Part shown: positions 6,877 through 14,552 of the stretch, one piece after another | How positions within the stretch are numbered: position 1 is the stretch's first letter | Layout: each line of letters starts with the position of its first letter | DNA from: Candidatus Coatesiibacteriota bacterium | GTDB lineage: Bacteria > JAFGND01 | DNA length: 19,660 nt | NCBI GenBank assembly: GCA_016927185.1 | Contig: JAFGND010000086.1 | Span: forward strand, 1 to 19,660 | Direction of reading: 5' to 3' | Notes under the pieces: model-generated | Told to the model about the DNA's origin: nothing | What the model saw: only the letters and a program-made list of their open reading frames with translations | Database searches by the model: none | Program-made: the position numbers and the translations under genes

Positions 6877-7731
6877 TTAGAAATATTTTCCTATTATTGG
6901 CTTAAGTTTTTCTTTAATTTCTTCAGTTATGATACTTTTATCACTAAGTATTGCACCTTCAAGTGCATGATGACATCTACAATCAGATTCAGCATCTATT
7001 TCAAGAACAGCAGCCTTGATTATTTTCTTTGCATTTATTATATTCTGATTGAAATACTTAAGAACCATTTCAACTGTCACCGCCTCTTCGCTTTCATGCC
7101 AGCAATCATAATCAGTCACGAGAGCAATTGTGACGTAGGCAATCTCTGCCTCTCTAGCTAGCTTTGCTTCCTGCAGATTTGTCATTCCTATCAAATCCGC
7201 ACCCCATGACCTGTAAACAAAGCTCTCTGCTTTAGTAGAGAACTGAGGACCTTCCATACATACATAAGTTCCCCCTAATTTCACAGGTATTTCTTGTTTA
7301 TCAGCTGCTCTTTTTACTGCTTGAGCCATAACTTTGCATATAGGTTCAGCAAAAGAAATATGAATGACAATTCCACTACCAAAAAAAGTTGATTCTCTTG
7401 CATAAGTCCTATCAATAAACTGATCAGGGATAACAATATCCATTGGTTTATGTTCTATCTTGAGAGATCCTACTGCAGAAGCTGAAATAATTTTCCTCAC
7501 ACCAAGAGATTTCATGGCATAGATATTAGCTTTGAAATTTATTTCAGAAGGTAATATTCTATGACCTTTCCCATGTCTTGCCAAGAAGACAACATCCTTG
7601 TTTTCAATTCTTCCTTTTATTAATCTATCGGATGGTTTTCCAAAAGGAGTATTTATTTCAATTTCCTCAACATTACTAATTCCTTCCAGATTATACAATC
7701 CACTACCACCAATAATTCCTATAAAAGACAT
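6877..7731 (-). CDS. mtnP: S-methyl-5'-thioadenosine phosphorylase
   Basis: The product is 284 residues, last gene of the lplA-yqeY-mtnP unit. GGAGG lies at 7740-7736, overlapping the yqeY stop region. It cleaves methylthioadenosine with phosphate to adenine and 5-methylthioribose 1-phosphate, salvaging a by-product of polyamine or S-adenosylmethionine use. Motifs: GIIGGSGLY (5-13), FLARHGKGH (49-57), GGTYVCMEGPQFS (153-165) and TDYDCWHE (206-213). Asp207 and Asp209 are the residues that distinguish 6-aminopurine (adenine) phosphorylases from guanosine/inosine-specific relatives. A C-x-C pair (C251, C253) near the C-terminus matches the stabilising motif of archaeal MTAP II enzymes. It could accept adenosine as well. 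Confidence 0.9.
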   Translation of the reverse strand: MSFIGIIGGSGLYNLEGISNVEEIEINTPFGKPSDRLIKGRIENKDVVFLARHGKGHRILPSEINFKANIYAMKSLGVRKIISASAVGSLKIEHKPMDIVIPDQFIDRTYARESTFFGSGIVIHISFAEPICKVMAQAVKRAADKQEIPVKLGGTYVCMEGPQFSTKAESFVYRSWGADLIGMTNLQEAKLAREAEIAYVTIALVTDYDCWHESEEAVTVEMVLKYFNQNIINAKKIIKAAVLEIDAESDCRCHHALEGAILSDKSIITEEIKEKLKPIIGKYF

Positions 7732-7741
7732 ACAACCTCCG

Positions 7742-8188
7742 TTATTTGTTAAGTTTTTCTTTTACAACTTTAGAAATCAATGTTGAATCAACCCTTCCTT
7801 TTAGTTGCGAAATTAATATTTTCATGACTTTTCCCATATCTTTTTGACCAGCAGCTCCTGTTGATAATATTGCCTCATCAACTAAAATCAGAAGATCTTT
7901 TTCTGAAATAGCTTCAGGAAGAAATTTCTCAAGGATTGCTATTTTATCTATTTCAGGATTGGCAATATCATTTCTTTCGGCTCTCAAAGCTTCATCCATA
8001 GTCTCTTTTCTTTTTTTTATTTCTTTCTGTATAATATTCAGAACATCTTCATCTGATACTTTTTCAAGTTTCTCTTGAATCTGGAAATATTTGATAGTGC
8101 TTTTCAACATTCTTAATGTTTCAAGTTTTACAGGATCTTTGTTTTTCATTGCTTCTTTTATCTCTTTGTCTATCCTTTCCAGCATCAT
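7742..8188 (-). CDS. yqeY: GatB/YqeY domain protein
   Basis: The product is 148 residues, mainly helical, of the GatB/YqeY family related to the tRNA-binding tail of the amidotransferase GatB. Hallmarks are MLERIDKEIKEAMKNKD (2-18), LETLRMLKSTI, IIQKEIKKRKETMDEA, FLPEAISE, and the C-terminal KDMGKVMKILISQLKGRVD. The latter is the Gln/Asn-amidotransferase tail motif G-K-V-M-x-x-L. Such stand-alone proteins are often linked to tRNA or translation functions, but their activity is not settled. AGGAGG (8198-8193) precedes an ATGATG start; the first ATG overlaps the lplA TGA by four bases. Confidence 0.9.
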   Translation of the reverse strand: MMLERIDKEIKEAMKNKDPVKLETLRMLKSTIKYFQIQEKLEKVSDEDVLNIIQKEIKKRKETMDEALRAERNDIANPEIDKIAILEKFLPEAISEKDLLILVDEAILSTGAAGQKDMGKVMKILISQLKGRVDSTLISKVVKEKLNK

Positions 8189-9255
8189 TCACCTCCTCTT
8201 TGATCAGACAGGATTATTTCAGATAATTCAGAAGGACTTACACCAAGTATACTCCCATCTGTTAATTTGTATAGATCTTCAATAGCATTTTCAATTTCCA
8301 ACTTACGTGCTTTTGTTCCTATCAAATCAGTTTCCAGTATTACAGGCAAATTGACTGGATGACACATGAAGTCACCATTAATTTTCAATCCAGCTATTGT
8401 ATCATCTTTAATAGATACATATATTTCCAATAGACCACCTTTTGTCTTCCTTGAAGATTTATATAAAAAATTGCCGGATGATATTTTTGTTTTTTCTTTA
8501 CCTTCTCTATTATATCCAAACAAGAAATCATTATTATCTATCATGATTGAAGTTTCGGAAATTGCTTTCTCTTCATCTTCTCCAAAATATGCTTCCTTGA
8601 GATTTCCTAACAGCTTTTCCCATTCTCCTTTCAACAGTGAAACAATCATTTTTCTATCTGGAATATAACCAAGTTCCCTTTTTACTGTTGTAAGTCCTTC
8701 TTGCATATTTCTGTAAACATTGTTTCTGTAGTTATCATCAGGCACTTTTAAAATCCTGCTCATCAAATCATAATCAAAATCAAGTAATATACCCCCTACA
8801 AAAACGATACATTCTCCTATTTCCCCAGCTCCTTGACCAGTTATTTTCTTTTTTTCTATAGTAATTATATCATTTACTGGCTTATATCTAGTTTCAATTC
8901 CAATTTTCTTGTAAGTATTAATTGCAGGAATAGAAAACTTTTCAAAAAAATACTCTTTATCCTTTATATTCAATAGATTATCATGTTTAAGTATTATCTG
9001 ATAAAATATTTGATTATTATCTAAAAGAGTAGTTCCTCCCCCTACCATCCTCCTCATAACAGGGATTTTTTCTTTTTTACAGAAATCGAAATCAATTGAA
9101 GTCCTGGCATTTTGAAAATATCCTATACTTGCAATAATGTCTCTGGGAGAAACAATAACCAATGCTTCTTCATTGCGTATTGCAAGAGCATGAAAGAAGA
9201 GCATTGATTTCTGCTTTTCCATAAAGCCTAAATCATAATAATTAAAATCACCCAT
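8185..9255 (-). CDS. lplA: Lipoate-protein ligase A with C-terminal accessory domain
   Basis: The product is 356 residues. The ATG at 9255 is preferred over a TTG at 9297, which reads TTGACA and looks like a -35 box. The enzyme activates lipoate with ATP and transfers it to lipoyl domains. Visible are RRMVGGGTTL (68-77), the ligase lysine in EKKKITGQGAGE (Lys137), and a C-terminal domain (about 245-340) with LEIYVSIKDDTI and INGDF, matching the LplA C-domain needed for adenylation, so a complete bipartite ligase is encoded. The H of the usual G-G-G-A-V-x-H-D motif is Leu here (TTLLDN), an unusual change near the substrate pocket. It could instead use octanoate. The gene heads an operon with yqeY and mtnP. 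The ribosome binding site is weak. Confidence 0.85.
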   Translation of the reverse strand: MGDFNYYDLGFMEKQKSMLFFHALAIRNEEALVIVSPRDIIASIGYFQNARTSIDFDFCKKEKIPVMRRMVGGGTTLLDNNQIFYQIILKHDNLLNIKDKEYFFEKFSIPAINTYKKIGIETRYKPVNDIITIEKKKITGQGAGEIGECIVFVGGILLDFDYDLMSRILKVPDDNYRNNVYRNMQEGLTTVKRELGYIPDRKMIVSLLKGEWEKLLGNLKEAYFGEDEEKAISETSIMIDNNDFLFGYNREGKEKTKISSGNFLYKSSRKTKGGLLEIYVSIKDDTIAGLKINGDFMCHPVNLPVILETDLIGTKARKLEIENAIEDLYKLTDGSILGVSPSELSEIILSDQRGGE

Positions 9256-9400
9256 ATTAGTTTGTAGATAGAGGCAAATAAAATCGAATATTGTCAAGGA
9301 AACAAAAAAACCTTATAATAAAGGGTTCACTCTTGACAAAATACCTATCCAATTTTCAAAAGATCCAATAGTTTTCTATAAACTTTAAAAGGAGAAATTT
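9256..9400. promoter_or_regulatory. Divergent promoter region between lplA and the parvulin-like gene
   Basis: Two perfect TTGACA hexamers face outward: one on the minus strand at 9297-9292, 42 bases from the lplA ATG, and one on the plus strand at 9333-9338, 68 bases from the ATG at 9401. Neither has a clear TATAAT partner. AAAAGGAG (9387-9394) is the ribosome binding site of the downstream gene. A short CCTT/AAGG dyad lies between the two boxes. Confidence 0.4.
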
Positions 9401-11683
9401 ATGAAAAGAGAGATATATATCACTATCTCATTGATATTTGTATTACTGTTATGCCACTGCACCAAGAAGGAAGAGATAGACAAGACAAGCATAGCTATTA
9501 TTAAAGGGAAAAAAGGAACAAAAATGGCAGGCTTTGTTGCCAAAATCAGTCTTAAGGAATTTGATGAAAAGATTACTACAATGCCACCGTTTCTAAAACA
9601 AAATTACGAAACTACTGATGGAAGAACCAAATTCCTGCAAAAGGAAATTGATCAAAAAGTAATGTATTTATGCGCTTTAAGTAAAGGATATGAAAAGGAT
9701 TCCAGGATATCCAAGCTATTGAAAAGAAATGAAGATGTTTCATTACTAAGAGAATTCCATAAGAAGAAAATAGACACATTAGGTGACAAGCCAAAAGAAG
9801 AGGAATTGAAAGCATTCTATAAGAAGAAGATTGACGATTATACTGAAAAAGAAAAATTTCAGGTTTCTATAGTTGTAATTGGACAGGCAGAACCCAGCCC
9901 TGATAACAAGATTCTTCAAAAGAAATCTGAAAGAAAGCTGACTCCTGAACAGATAAAAACCGAAGCTGATAACGCAGCTAAAGAGCTGGATAAAAACGCT
10001 CCATTTGAAAAAGTGGTGGAAAAATATTCAATTGATCCATATTCATTGGGACGCAAAGGTGATTTGGGAATAATTGCAAAAGGAAGCTATATTGTAGGAA
10101 TTGCAGGTTGGGACGAAGCCAAGGAACTTTCTGCAACAATAGATACTCTACCGGTAAATAAACATTCACAACCTATCCCTTATAAGAACAGGTATTACAT
10201 ATTGAAAGTGACAAGTAAGATACCACAGAAGATAAAGACATTTGATGAAGTCAAAAATCAAATCAAAAGCTCATATATTCAGGATCTTAAAGTAAATACC
10301 TATAATAAAATACTCGAGGATTTGAAAAAGACAAATGAAATCAAGATATCAGATGAAGATCTGAAGAAAGAATTCTCAGCAATCAAGGATAAAGTCAGAT
10401 ATCCGGGTAAACTTGAAAAAGATGCTCCGGATGAAAAAACAATAATAGCAAAAGGAAAAGAGGGACTGAGTATTTCGCTAAAGGATTTCAGGGAAGAATT
10501 AGAAAATATACCTGTAAGATATAGAATGATGTCTTTGAATGATCTTGATGGTTTAAAAAAGGAACTTGAAAGAGTAATAGAAAGACAAATAGTTGCCAAC
10601 CAGGCAAGAAAAGAAGGATATCAAGATAATGCTGGGTTGATAAAATCATTGCTTGATTATAAAATGGAAGTTCTTTCAAAGGAATTTTATCAAAAGGAAA
10701 TATATGAAAAATCATTAAAAGTACCATCTGAAGAAGAAATCAAGAAGGAATACGAAAAAAGCAAGGATAAGGAGTACTCAGATAAGGGTTACGTTGAAGT
10801 GTATCATATTGTCTGTAAAACAAAAGGAGAAGCAGAGACCATTTACAAAGAATTGAGTGGTCAACCATTAGAGAAATTCAAGGAAACTGCAAAGATAAAA
10901 AGTGAAGACAAGACATCAGCTCCTCAAGGTGGTTCTTTAGGAAAAGTGTTTATTGATCAGGATTTCATGAGTTCTTTTTTGGGAAAACAACCTGAATTAC
11001 AAAAAGAAATGTTAAAATTGAAAGCAGGAGAAATTTCCCAGCCTGTGCCAGTTAAAGCCCAAATCAAAGATAAAATACAACCTAAAAAGGAACAGAAACC
11101 TGCAACAAAAGATTATTGGGTTATTGTTTTTGTTGATAAGAACGTTCCCACTAAAATCAAGCCTTATGATGAAGTTAAAGACATCATAAAAAAGCGCTTA
11201 ACCAGTCTTGATAATGGGGCAACCAACAGAGCTATATTTGAGCTAAGGAAGGATTTTGATATAATAATAAACAAAGAAATGCTGGTTGTTAAGAAAACTG
11301 CCAAGCAATTATTTGATGATGCAATGCAGGCTACTTCAAATCCTGATAAATCAATAGAGTTGTTTGAACAGCTTATAAAAGAGTATCCTAATGATAAAAA
11401 TATCGAAAAAGCTATGTTCATGCTTGGTTTTTTATACTGGGAACAAAAAAATGATAAAGAAAAAGGAAAAAAATGTTTCGAGGATTTTCTTCAGAAATTT
11501 CCAGAAAGCCAAATGGCAAAAGATGCAAAAGCCTATCTTGACGGAACCATAGACAAGAACATGCAACTTATAAATGAAGGAAAATTTCCAGATACAGAGG
11601 ATAAAGGAGAAACCAAAGAGAAAAAAGAAGTCAAAAAAAACTTAGATAAGAAAACAGAAGAAAAGAAAGAGGAAAAGAAATGA
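9401..11683 (+). CDS. Probable lipoprotein with two tandem parvulin/SurA-like modules and C-terminal TPR-like repeats
   Basis: The product is 760 residues. The N-terminus has a hydrophobic signal with cysteines at 18 and 20 (LLLCHCTKK), a loose lipobox. Two related chaperone/peptidyl-prolyl isomerase units follow. Module 1 is about 33-310, beginning IIKGKKG and ending KIKTFDEVKNQIKSSY. Module 2 is about 347-625, beginning IIAKGKEG and ending KIKPYDEVKDIIKKRL. Each has a SurA-N-like helical part (FLQKEIDQKVMYLCAL; ELERVIERQIVANQAR) and a parvulin-like part. Parvulin segments include FEKVVEKYSIDPYSLGRKGDLG (202-223) and APQGGSLGKVF (507-517), with LKAGEISQPVPVK closing the second. Residues about 632-715 are two TPR-like repeats (SIELFEQLIKEYP; KCFEDFLQKFP). 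A lysine/glutamate tail closes it. Probably assists folding of exported proteins. Whether it is active as an isomerase is uncertain. Confidence 0.8.
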   Translation: MKREIYITISLIFVLLLCHCTKKEEIDKTSIAIIKGKKGTKMAGFVAKISLKEFDEKITTMPPFLKQNYETTDGRTKFLQKEIDQKVMYLCALSKGYEKDSRISKLLKRNEDVSLLREFHKKKIDTLGDKPKEEELKAFYKKKIDDYTEKEKFQVSIVVIGQAEPSPDNKILQKKSERKLTPEQIKTEADNAAKELDKNAPFEKVVEKYSIDPYSLGRKGDLGIIAKGSYIVGIAGWDEAKELSATIDTLPVNKHSQPIPYKNRYYILKVTSKIPQKIKTFDEVKNQIKSSYIQDLKVNTYNKILEDLKKTNEIKISDEDLKKEFSAIKDKVRYPGKLEKDAPDEKTIIAKGKEGLSISLKDFREELENIPVRYRMMSLNDLDGLKKELERVIERQIVANQARKEGYQDNAGLIKSLLDYKMEVLSKEFYQKEIYEKSLKVPSEEEIKKEYEKSKDKEYSDKGYVEVYHIVCKTKGEAETIYKELSGQPLEKFKETAKIKSEDKTSAPQGGSLGKVFIDQDFMSSFLGKQPELQKEMLKLKAGEISQPVPVKAQIKDKIQPKKEQKPATKDYWVIVFVDKNVPTKIKPYDEVKDIIKKRLTSLDNGATNRAIFELRKDFDIIINKEMLVVKKTAKQLFDDAMQATSNPDKSIELFEQLIKEYPNDKNIEKAMFMLGFLYWEQKNDKEKGKKCFEDFLQKFPESQMAKDAKAYLDGTIDKNMQLINEGKFPDTEDKGETKEKKEVKKNLDKKTEEKKEEKK

Positions 11684-11949
11684 ACTGGTGGAAACACACT
11701 ATAAGGATTATTGCTGTATTATGTATCCTTTCTGCTGTTAGTGTTTATGTTTATAAAAAATACATTTATTATTTTGAAGAAGATGTCGTATACCTTACAA
11801 CTGGAGAGACTATAAGAGGTCAAATTGTGGATGTTCAGAAGAAAAATCTTATGCTTAAAGTATCTCCTGTTGATACTCTTAAAATTCCCAAAGATAAGGT
11901 TACTTCAATATATCTAGATCAAAAAATCAAAAAAAAGGATAAAGAATGA
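11680..11949 (+). CDS. Small membrane-anchored Sm-like (SH3-type barrel) protein
   Basis: The product is 89 residues, overlapping the previous gene by ATGA and the next by four bases. One membrane helix lies at about 8-25 with tryptophans and lysines before it. Residues 36-79 form one small beta module: VVYLTTGETIRGQIVD, then LMLKV, then LKIPKDKVTSIYL. The pattern 'L-x-x-G-E-x-I-x-G-x-I-V ... L-K-I-P-x-x-x-V-x-x-I' is common to Sm-like or SH3-like repeats of bacterial envelope proteins. The following gene carries two more copies of the same pattern. Role unknown; it may be a scaffold for the neighbouring secreted protein. Confidence 0.7.
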   Translation: MNWWKHTIRIIAVLCILSAVSVYVYKKYIYYFEEDVVYLTTGETIRGQIVDVQKKNLMLKVSPVDTLKIPKDKVTSIYLDQKIKKKDKE

Positions 11950-12710
11950 GACTGATACTTGTTTTCTTGTTTGGACTTTCAATCTCACTTCATTCTGATA
12001 CTATATTCACCATGAGGGGTGGCAAATTTGAAGGTTCTCTAGTAGTTATAGATAAGGAAGTTGTTGTCTTCAAAACTGCACAGGGACAGAAGGAATTTAG
12101 CAGAGAGGTTGTAAATAGCATAATGCTGAATGAACCCTTCCATACACCTTCAACTGAATCAAAAGCTACTTCAGGAACACCTAAGAAAGAAAAGCCTCTT
12201 GTCATTATGAGAGATGGTACTAGAATAAGAGCAAATATAATAGGTGCTTCAAAAAAGTGGATTGAACTTGAAACTGACTATGGGAAAGCAAGATATAAAA
12301 GAGATGAAGTCATGTTTGTAGATACCTATAATAGAAGTCAGTTAGGTTTCCTGGATATTGATGCTAAAACTCCATGGATAAAAACCCCTCTTGTACTTAA
12401 ATATGGAGACAGAATAGAAATTGCTGCAATAGGTTCTATAAAAACTGATCCTCATGCTGATGAGGAAATTGTTGAACCTGAAGGGATTTTAGATGGCGTA
12501 TCAAGAGAATTACCACTTCCTTCATCATGGCACGGAGCTTTAATTGGTAGAATTGGAGAAAAAGGTACACCATTTTTAATAGGAAGCTATTTAAAGATAA
12601 TTATCATGGATAAAAGTCAGGAAGGACAGCTTTTTGTAGGAATAAATGACTATCCTGAATTCATGAAAGATAATATAGGTTTTTTCAGAGCGCATTATTT
12701 TGTCTGGTAA
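11946..12710 (+). CDS. Secreted protein with two Sm-like repeats and a LecA (PA-IL)-like domain
   Basis: The product is 254 residues. A signal peptide occupies about 1-17. Two Sm-like repeats follow: 18-60 (TIFTMRGGKFEGSLVV ... FSREVVNSIML) and 84-126 (LVIMRDGTRIRANIIGA ... RYKRDEVMFVD). The C-terminal half, about 136-254, matches the layout of the galactose lectin LecA (PA-IL) of Pseudomonas: a YGDRIEIAAIG strand, HGALIGRIGEKGTPF (196-210), QLFVGINDYPEFMKDN (228-243), then a closing G-x-F strand. Of the LecA calcium residues, Asp235 aligns with Asp100, Asp242 with Asn107 and Asn243 with Asn108; the Thr104 position is Phe. Sugar binding is thus possible but not certain. The stop codon touches that of the convergent sulfatase-type gene. 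Confidence 0.7.
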   Translation: MRLILVFLFGLSISLHSDTIFTMRGGKFEGSLVVIDKEVVVFKTAQGQKEFSREVVNSIMLNEPFHTPSTESKATSGTPKKEKPLVIMRDGTRIRANIIGASKKWIELETDYGKARYKRDEVMFVDTYNRSQLGFLDIDAKTPWIKTPLVLKYGDRIEIAAIGSIKTDPHADEEIVEPEGILDGVSRELPLPSSWHGALIGRIGEKGTPFLIGSYLKIIIMDKSQEGQLFVGINDYPEFMKDNIGFFRAHYFVW

Positions 12711-14552
12711 TCAATTAATATAACCTAATGCCTTAAGCTGTCTTATTTTCTCTTTATCCAAATATTTTGCACCACTGAATTTATGAGGCTTTGATTTGAA
12801 TTCAATTAAATCCTTCTTTATACTGTCTGGATATTCTGTAAGTGGATTAAGTTCTTTCGGATCATTATTCAAATCATAACCTTCTATCTTTCCATCTGGA
12901 AAGGAAATTAGCTTTAATCCACTTTCAAGAAGCAGGGCATATTTTTTATTCTTGAATTCGTCTTCGATTTGTACCCCTTCATGACCAACCATTGTATTGC
13001 TTCCGCTTTCCAGGTAGAGTTTTCTTTTTGTAATCTTGTCATTTTTTATTACTGGTATAAGAGATATCCCATCTGTCTTGGAATTCCCTGGAGCATTTAT
13101 ACAATCAAGAATCGTTGGAAAAATGTCAACAAGGGAAACAAGATTATTTATTTCTTTGCCCTTATATTTGTTTTGAGGGAACTTGATTATAAGAGGGACT
13201 TTTATTGAAGGTTCATATAAATGAACTCCATGGGAGAAATAATAATTATGCTCAACCAGGCTTTCTCCATGATCTCCAGCTATTATTATAAGTGCGTCAT
13301 CATATATCCTGTATTTCTTCAAATCTTCTATGAATAGACTTACAAGATAATCAGTATAACTGCATTCACCAGCATATAAACCTTTAAGATATTCAAGATC
13401 ATCCTTGGTTGGTTTTAACTGACCTGAATTAATCAAGTAAATTGTAAAAAGATTAAATTTCTTCATGGAAGGCTTAAGATCTTTTGTGTATTCTTCAGAA
13501 TATCCCTTATGATATTCATATGGAGTATGAGGATCATATAAATGTATCCATAGGAAAAAGCTTGAATCATGATATCTAGTGAGCCATCCCCTGGCTTTTT
13601 CTATGGTTGGCATCCCTTCAGATTGACCTGTTTTTAGTCTATACAAGCATGCTAAATCATAAATCAGACAGTTCCTTCTCAAGTTAGCGAACAACTTATA
13701 ATGTACTTGACTGTCATCATATATATCAAAAAAATCACTCATTCCTATAGATCTTTCTGCAACAGGATATGCACTAACAAATGCTGAAGTCAAAGATCCT
13801 TTGCCATGAAAAATTTCTGGTATTGTTACTATACCTTTTTCTATCGGAATAGCATTGAATCTGCTTCCATGATTAACCGGCATAAGTCCACAAAACATTG
13901 AAGCATGTGCTGGAGTAGTGAAAGGAACTGGAGTATAGCATTTATTGAATACAACAGCATCTTTCGAAAATTCTGACATATATGGTGTTCTGCAAATTCC
14001 TTTACCATTGATGCTTAAATGATCTGCTCTATATGTATCAAGCGTTATCAGTATTGTTATCGGTAATGGAGATTTCTTGCTTGATGGAGACTTCAAGTAA
14101 GGATAGATTAAATGAAAGAGTGAGACAATAGCAATAATAATATATAAAATCTTGCTTGTTTTCATGTTCCTGGCAATTAGCATAATGATATAACCTATTA
14201 GTATGCATATAAATATGGAAACAGCAAAATACAAGTATACTTTATTGTCTAACAATGGATTAGCACCGAAGTAATAGAATAAGTATCTATAAGTTCCATA
14301 GATAAAAACGACATAACTCAATAAACTTGATAGTAATATAATCCCATCATCTGATTTTCTCAGTTTTCTTAATAAAAGGAACAAACTTGTCCATAATAAT
14401 AAAACTATTCCGTTAGCAACTGCAGGAATTAATATATAAACTGCAGTTTTCCCCAAAGAGATATATAAAGGATGTCCAATTGAAATACCAATTGATTCAG
14501 CAAGCCCTATAATCAAACCTATCAAGAAAATCCTAATAAACAACTTATACAT
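12711..14552 (-). CDS. Membrane-anchored sulfatase/alkaline-phosphatase superfamily enzyme, Thr at nucleophile position
   Basis: The product is 613 residues using the ATG at 14552, preceded by GGGGTGA (14564-14558). An upstream GTG at 14576 is possible. About five membrane helices fill the first 155 residues, followed by an outer catalytic domain. Visible are LITLDTYRADHLS with metal Asp172, FTTPAHASM where the sulfatase C-x-P-x-R core is replaced by T-x-P-x-H (Thr212, His216), HLYDPHTPY, and GDHGESL with Asp427 and His428. A classical sulfatase needs Cys or Ser for formylglycine. Threonine is the nucleophile of phosphoglycerol and phosphoethanolamine transferases such as LtaS and EptA. So a phospho-group transferase or hydrolase acting on lipid or glycan is at least as likely as a sulfatase. 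The C-terminus ends LKALGYIN. It overlaps the polA stop by eight bases. Confidence 0.8.
   Translation of the reverse strand: MYKLFIRIFLIGLIIGLAESIGISIGHPLYISLGKTAVYILIPAVANGIVLLLWTSLFLLLRKLRKSDDGIILLSSLLSYVVFIYGTYRYLFYYFGANPLLDNKVYLYFAVSIFICILIGYIIMLIARNMKTSKILYIIIAIVSLFHLIYPYLKSPSSKKSPLPITILITLDTYRADHLSINGKGICRTPYMSEFSKDAVVFNKCYTPVPFTTPAHASMFCGLMPVNHGSRFNAIPIEKGIVTIPEIFHGKGSLTSAFVSAYPVAERSIGMSDFFDIYDDSQVHYKLFANLRRNCLIYDLACLYRLKTGQSEGMPTIEKARGWLTRYHDSSFFLWIHLYDPHTPYEYHKGYSEEYTKDLKPSMKKFNLFTIYLINSGQLKPTKDDLEYLKGLYAGECSYTDYLVSLFIEDLKKYRIYDDALIIIAGDHGESLVEHNYYFSHGVHLYEPSIKVPLIIKFPQNKYKGKEINNLVSLVDIFPTILDCINAPGNSKTDGISLIPVIKNDKITKRKLYLESGSNTMVGHEGVQIEDEFKNKKYALLLESGLKLISFPDGKIEGYDLNNDPKELNPLTEYPDSIKKDLIEFKSKPHKFSGAKYLDKEKIRQLKALGYIN

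Noticed and set aside
9256-9297. TTG start for lplA at 9297
   Set aside because: The TTG is part of a TTGACA hexamer, and the added residues are outside the usual LplA N-terminus.
9311-9324. Short CCTT/AAGG hairpin between lplA and the parvulin-like gene
   Set aside because: Only four clean pairs without a T-tract, so it is too weak for a terminator or operator.
10300-10727. Overlapping minus-strand open frames inside the parvulin-like gene
   Set aside because: They are antisense shadows of a lysine-rich coding region, giving Phe/Ser/Leu-rich products.
11600-11683. Lysine/glutamate-rich end of the parvulin-like gene as a possible frameshift or repeat expansion
   Set aside because: The frame is intact to an ATGA overlap with the next gene, and charged tails are common in such envelope proteins.
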